Below, in pieces: positions 60,370 to 64,000 of a stretch of 64,000 bases of DNA. The notes beneath the pieces were generated by a model. It was given only the letters and a program-made list of their open reading frames with translations. It searched no databases and was not told the origin of the DNA. How positions within the stretch are numbered: the stretch's first letter is position 1; every line of letters starts with the position of its first letter. The stretch is from Rhynchopus sp. YZ270_cl-10 (Eukaryota > Euglenozoa > Diplonemea > Diplonemida > Diplonemidae). The position numbers and the translations under genes were made by a program. The stretch is taken from the NCBI GenBank assembly GCA_964035575.1, contig OZ037849.1:868001-932000 (forward strand), read 5' to 3'.

Positions 60370-61378
60370 CAGTCACTGCTATAGCCATTTAACCCAGGGA
60401 GCATAGCTAGTGCAAGAAATTCGACTTCGGGATCCAGAAAGTCTGTCCTCTGCTTGCGGAGGACTAGGCACAAGAAAATATTGCGTTCCCCCAGAAAACC
60501 AATTTTTGTCAGAGTAATTTTTGCCCAGGGCATGCTCTTGAAGCATGGCGGCTTGGTGTGAGAAGGGGCAGTGTATTGTTTTGTTCTAGATTTCGACGGT
60601 TGTTAGAACGAGTCAAGTGGATGCTTATCTAAACACTGACTTTAGTACAGACCCGAGAGATCAGATATGACTTTGAGGAAAGAACAAAGCAATGCATCTG
60701 TACCCGCACGCCAGGTTGTAGTTACTTCAGAATTTTCTTAAGTTTGCGCGAAAGAGAGCGGGGGCAACTCCTTTGTGTCATAAGTCCGCTGTGCAGAACA
60801 AAGCTAGGAACCTTAAAACACTACCTGCGTGGTGGCTGAATTCACATCCCTTAGAATTACCAGAATTCAGCCTTTGTTGAAGTAACGTACATACTTGTAT
60901 GTGCGTGTCACGCTTCTCCATCCTTAAATGGGTGCACTGCTTCACTGCAGCGGGTAAGCCTCTCTCGACTAGTGCAAACTTAAGAATTTTCTGCTGTAAC
61001 TTACCAAAATCGATTTTCTTTCACCCCAAACACCCGCAACACCCCACCTGCTACTTCGGTAGCCTGTGTTGTTGGGAGTTGGTTCTCATGTTGATCCCCA
61101 GTGTTTTACACTGCTTCTTCTGAGCCCAACGCTGTTTGGCCTGTCGACGTACTAAATACGAAGACAGGGCGGCGGTGCCAACAATTTTCCGATGATGTAA
61201 CGTTTATCTGATTGATTTATCGTTTGATATACCTTGTTGTGTCCTACTTCACTGCACACCAAGCAACGTATATTGAACGGTACTTTCAAGCGATACTTCG
61301 TTATGTCATTGGGGGGTACCTGGGTACCTGGGTACCTGGGTACCTGGGTACCTGGGTACCTGGGTACCTGGGTGCCTG
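60370..61378 (+). repeat. Conserved 1-kb non-coding core, copy 2
   Basis: Matches 43963-44922 almost throughout; differences include GCTGTGCAGAACAAAGCTAG near 60790, which replaces a different string in copy 1, and TGCACTGCTTCACTGCAGCG versus TGCACCGCTCGGTGAGCAGT near 60940, both self-complementary. GGTACCTG repeats at its end number about seven, against three in copy 1. Confidence 0.7.
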
Positions 61379-62392
61379 GGTGGCCAGACGCTCTCCCTGG
61401 GATAGCGTACGCTATCCCGCGGGATAGCGTCTGGGATAGCATACGCTATCCCAGACGCTATCCCAAACGGGATAGCGTACGCTATCCCAAATAACGTCAC
61501 ATTTTGACGCTGTCCCACTCAAACTGGCCACCGTGTATACCTCACCAAAAATCACTTTCCGCCGGGTTTCAGGCACTTTTGAGCCTTTTTTCTTCAATTT
61601 TTTTTTTGAAAAAAATCTGCAAAAAAACTGAAAATGGCAAAGGCAAATCCAGCGTAAAATGACAATTTTCAACAAAATGTGCGTTTAAATGTGCCAACGG
61701 GCAGCATTTTGTTTAAATTTTTGCTCATTTGAGTCCACAGAGTCCCAAAAAATGCATTGCCGGGGTCGTAGGTCAAAAAAACTTAGAAATTTCAATTTAA
61801 AATCAAAAGGAGCCAAAATTACCGGTATAGGCTCCCCTAAAAAGTGCCTGAAACCCGGCGGAAAGTGATTTTTGGTGAGGTATATAGGGTAGTTTCATCT
61901 ATTTTTGGGTTTTTTTGCCGAAAGGCGCCAAATTTTCCGAGCCAAATGAAGGAATAGCCGGTGCATAGGCTCCCCTAAATAAGGTAAAGGAAATCTCCCA
62001 TTTTTGTCCTCCTGTGGGTTCGGTATTGAGTGACGAAACGCAAAACGTAAAACAACAAGGCACTATTCCAAAATGAACGAAAAAGGGGGCATTTTTTTTT
62101 GTCCAAATTCAAAAATAAAGTTCGAAAAAATAAAATGAAAAAGAAGAAGAAAAAAAGCCGACACTGAGTAGAGATCTTTATACCAGGTGGTTAAGTGATT
62201 GTTGAGACATCACTTTTGTCAACAAAATAAAAGGAAGCGGCTTCCCCAGACCAGAAGAGGACAATTTTTAGTTCGTCAATGAGATGAAATGATTTTTTGT
62301 TCACACTGGAAAAAAAGGAGCCCTACTAGGCTAGCGTTAAGTTTTTGCTGCAACAAAAGCAATTTATTTTCTTCGAAAAAGGTACATTATTT

Positions 62393-62420
62393 AGCCTTCG
62401 GGTGACATATTGAGTACAGA
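62393..62420 (+). repeat. Short hairpin repeat, family F5 (UUCG loop)
   Basis: GCC-TTCG-GGT, then GACATATTGAGTACAGATG. The stem keeps a C-G, C-G, G-U set. Confidence 0.45.
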
Positions 62421-63009
62421 TGTTTCCTTCGATGATTCTCAACAAACAACAACAACAAAATGATAATAAAGACAGTCTGAATGGCAACTCCAGTAGGACA
62501 AGAAACTTATCGACCAATTAATATCATACTATGCATAAGGACTGAGTCGGGCCGACTCAGCCTGAGTTTTTGGCTGAAGTCGAAGCTGAGTGAGGTCAGT
62601 CCAGACTCAGTCTGGAGTATTTATTTTATTCGGGAGTATTTTTCTGCCCAACTCGGGCCGTATGCACAGTATGTAATATTGGCGAGGTTTTGGGTATGGA
62701 ATTGGCGACTTTTTTGGTCGCCAATATGATCTTGGCGTACTGTGGACTAAGCCTACTGATTATCAAAACAAACCAACAACACAACACAACACAACCCATC
62801 CAATGGAAGAAAGAAAGGCAAAAAAAAAAAAAACACGAAGAGAGCGGACGCTACTCGAGATGGCACTATGTATCAAAAAGAACGGTTTATTTAACCGAGA
62901 TTTTTAGATAAGGACTTTGTACGCAACGAATTGGCCCATTGAACCAAGGGCAAAAAAAAATACAACAACAACAAAAAAAAAAACAGAAAAACAAGGGGGG
63001 GGAAAAATA

Positions 63010-63040
63010 TAGTGGAGCTCATCCTCGGGTGTCAACACTA
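63010..63040 (+). repeat. Hairpin repeat F3
   Basis: TAGTG/CACTA, GAGC, CATC-CTCG-GGTG; followed by AACCAAGTTTTC and an A run. Confidence 0.65.
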
Positions 63041-63341
63041 TAACCAAGTTTTCAAAAAAAACAAAAAGCAAAGTGTCAAGAAACAGGATTTTTCTGTTTC
63101 CCCGGATGGGATACGAAAACAAAACAAAACAAAACATTTCACGACAAAAAAAAAAGAATCAACACAATTTTGCGACAGCACCCCACCTCTCCACTCCCCC
63201 ACCCACATCCAACAGGTATTTTTTTTTCCCTCCCGGAGCGGGGTACACATTTGAGTAGCTCACCCCACCCCCCCTACACCCCACCCACCCTCCAGAGAGA
63301 TTCCCCCTCTAATCATTTGTTGCGATAATCCATTGTGATCA

Positions 63342-63375
63342 AAGGTGACTCAGCACGACAGGCTTGGAGTCATCT
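63342..63375 (+). repeat. Hairpin repeat F1 upstream of the second cyclase
   Basis: AGGTGACTC pairs with GAGTCATCT over nine positions, so the outer stem is extended compared with other copies; AGC/GCT closes the loop ACGACAG. Confidence 0.6.
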
Positions 63376-63583
63376 CATAAGATATTTTTTTTTCTCTCTC
63401 TCTTTCCCCCCCCTCTTTTTCTTTTTCTCAGGCGCCCAATCGTACCTTATCCTTACCTCCCCCAAACCCAACCCCTCTCCCTCTCTCAGTACACTAGGTC
63501 TTCTATTGCAATATTGATTTCCCTTTCTTTTAGGTGACAAAAAAGAAATAGTCTGCGCCCTGCTTTCTTCTCCGCCCTGAAAG

Positions 63584-64000
63584 ATGCAATGCTTGCACAA
63601 CATTCTTTCCCTTGATGACACGCTGAATGAACGGGAATGCAAAAAGCGGACTATGTTCTTTGTTTACAATGTGTTAGCGCTTGTCTTCACAACAGTCAAC
63701 CTTTTATCCTATAGAGCAGCCCCTCTGTCGTCTATGGTAGGCCTCCTGGCGTCCTCCCTCATGCTCCTGGTATCATTGTACGCGATTATAGTCATCTGCT
63801 GTAAACAGCAGCTGAGCACCGCTATGATCGTGACAGTGTTGTATGCAACGTGCGCCGTGATGTTGGCATGGGATCTGCAGTCTCGTACGTTGGCGAGAGC
63901 ATCGTGGCCGTTGTTGGTGGTGGTCGTCGATATGTTGCTCGTCATGCAGGTGCCTGCACGGTTTACTTTGCAGTTGGTTGTTGTAACTGTAATATGGATT
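63584..64000 (+). CDS. 5' part of a second membrane adenylyl cyclase (paralogue, cut by window end)
   Basis: An open frame of 139 codons from ATG to the window edge without a stop. It aligns with residues 1-144 of the cyclase at 33310: KKRTMFFVYNVLALVF with KKRRIFFYSNLCQLLF, LAWDLQSRTLARASWPLLVV with LWDLNSRTTATSDWALLIVA, and DMLLVMQVPARFTLQLVVV with DLLLVMQVPSRYAVAVVIA. Only the membrane-spanning sensor half is in view; a cyclase domain is expected beyond the window but is not seen. Two acceptor-like tracts lie upstream, CTTTTTCTCAG (63431) and CCTTTCTTTTAG (63534). Protein identity is about one third to one half by eye, so this is an old duplication, unlike the NTF2-like twins. Confidence 0.8.
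   Translation, partial: MQCLHNILSLDDTLNERECKKRTMFFVYNVLALVFTTVNLLSYRAAPLSSMVGLLASSLMLLVSLYAIIVICCKQQLSTAMIVTVLYATCAVMLAWDLQSRTLARASWPLLVVVVDMLLVMQVPARFTLQLVVVTVIWI

Larger units (their letters stand above)
58243..61535. mobile_element. TIR element with palindromic subterminal arrays, copy 2
   Basis: Ends CACGGTGGCCAGTTTGA(TG)TGGGAC and complement. TA is duplicated: the left junction is CCCTATA and the right TATACC, while the other arm of the host shows the unoccupied CCCTATATACC. A TA duplication suggests a Tc1/mariner-like element. Next to each end are arrays of GGGATAGCGTACGCTATCCC-type palindromes. The layout and the 1-kb core match the element at 43220-45084, but the ends and subterminal arrays differ. 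No protein encoded. Confidence 0.75.
57882..61976. mobile_element. Mutator-like element with interleaved inverted arms
   Basis: Starts AGGGGAGCCTATACCGG and ends with the complement of AGGGGAGCCTATGCACCGG. Flanked by a perfect 9-bp duplication AAATAAGGT (57873-57881 and 61977-61985). Nine-base duplications with long terminal arms are typical of Mutator-like elements. The arms have two modules, X (about 265 bp) and Y-Z (about 135 bp), placed X, YZ on the left and X', YZ' (inverted) on the right. A 3293-bp insertion splits the left Y-Z; without it the element would be about 800 bp. No transposase. Confidence 0.75.
57653..63583. other. Gene-free region dominated by transposons
   Basis: Holds the Mutator-like element with nested insertions (57882-61976) and, after it, AT-rich DNA with F5, F3 and F1 hairpins before the second cyclase. 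No coding region is supported. Confidence 0.75.

Noticed and set aside
1-64000. Retroelements or virus-derived elements
   Set aside because: I looked for reverse transcriptase, integrase and capsid-like reading frames and for long terminal repeats and saw none; the mobile elements in view are non-coding DNA transposons.

Overview
The window is from a eukaryote with a large, repeat-rich nuclear genome. Evidence: spliceosomal introns beginning GTATG or GTATA and ending in AG, a nuclear-type complex I subunit (NDUFA2), DNAJC21/Jjj1, multi-BRCT proteins, ER proteins, and several eukaryote-type DNA transposons. All 14 protein-coding loci I can support lie on the + strand, and most start codons sit a short way downstream of a pyrimidine tract ending in AG. 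That arrangement, and the receptor-like class III adenylyl cyclases, would fit a euglenozoan (for example a diplonemid) with polycistronic transcription and spliced-leader trans-splicing. This lineage guess is inference: no spliced-leader RNA, rRNA or tRNA gene is visible.

Layout. 1-15.7 kb: no credible gene; homopolymer-rich DNA with small inverted-repeat elements, one hAT-like element (2733-3305), a 7-bp satellite (8908-9588) and many short hairpin-forming repeats. 15.8-20.4 kb: a three-exon ER-lumenal thioredoxin-fold protein ending in DDEL, then four-exon NDUFA2. 21.2-23.7 kb: a stack of nested DNA transposons whose empty counterpart lies at 38.07-38.82 kb. 23.7-27.7 kb: twin genes for an identical secreted two-domain NTF2-like protein. 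28.6-37.6 kb: a small J-domain gene, a repeat-rich type I surface protein, an adenylyl cyclase with a second degenerate cyclase domain, and a PH-like/coiled-coil protein. 39.0-42.7 kb: a large DUF4116-repeat protein. 42.8-46.1 kb: a piggyBac-like element with another element inside. 46.9-50.9 kb: DNAJC21/Jjj1 and a secreted protein. 51.8-57.7 kb: a partial tandem duplication of a multi-BRCT gene followed by the full gene. 57.9-62.0 kb: a Mutator-like element with two further insertions. 63.58 kb to the end: the 5' part of a second cyclase of the same family.

The genes do not form one pathway; the loci look like independent housekeeping and surface/signalling genes in one directional cluster. 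The most interesting unexplained signal is a set of short dispersed repeats that fold as RNA hairpins, all in the same orientation as the genes for the best three families. One family shows base-pair covariation (G-U, G-C and A-U at the same stem position) and another shows UUCG/CUCG-type loops. They lie between genes, in introns and in 5' flanks, and I saw none within the coding exons I read. The second notable feature is the transposon stratigraphy, in which several insertions can be proven from target-site duplications and empty sites within the same window.
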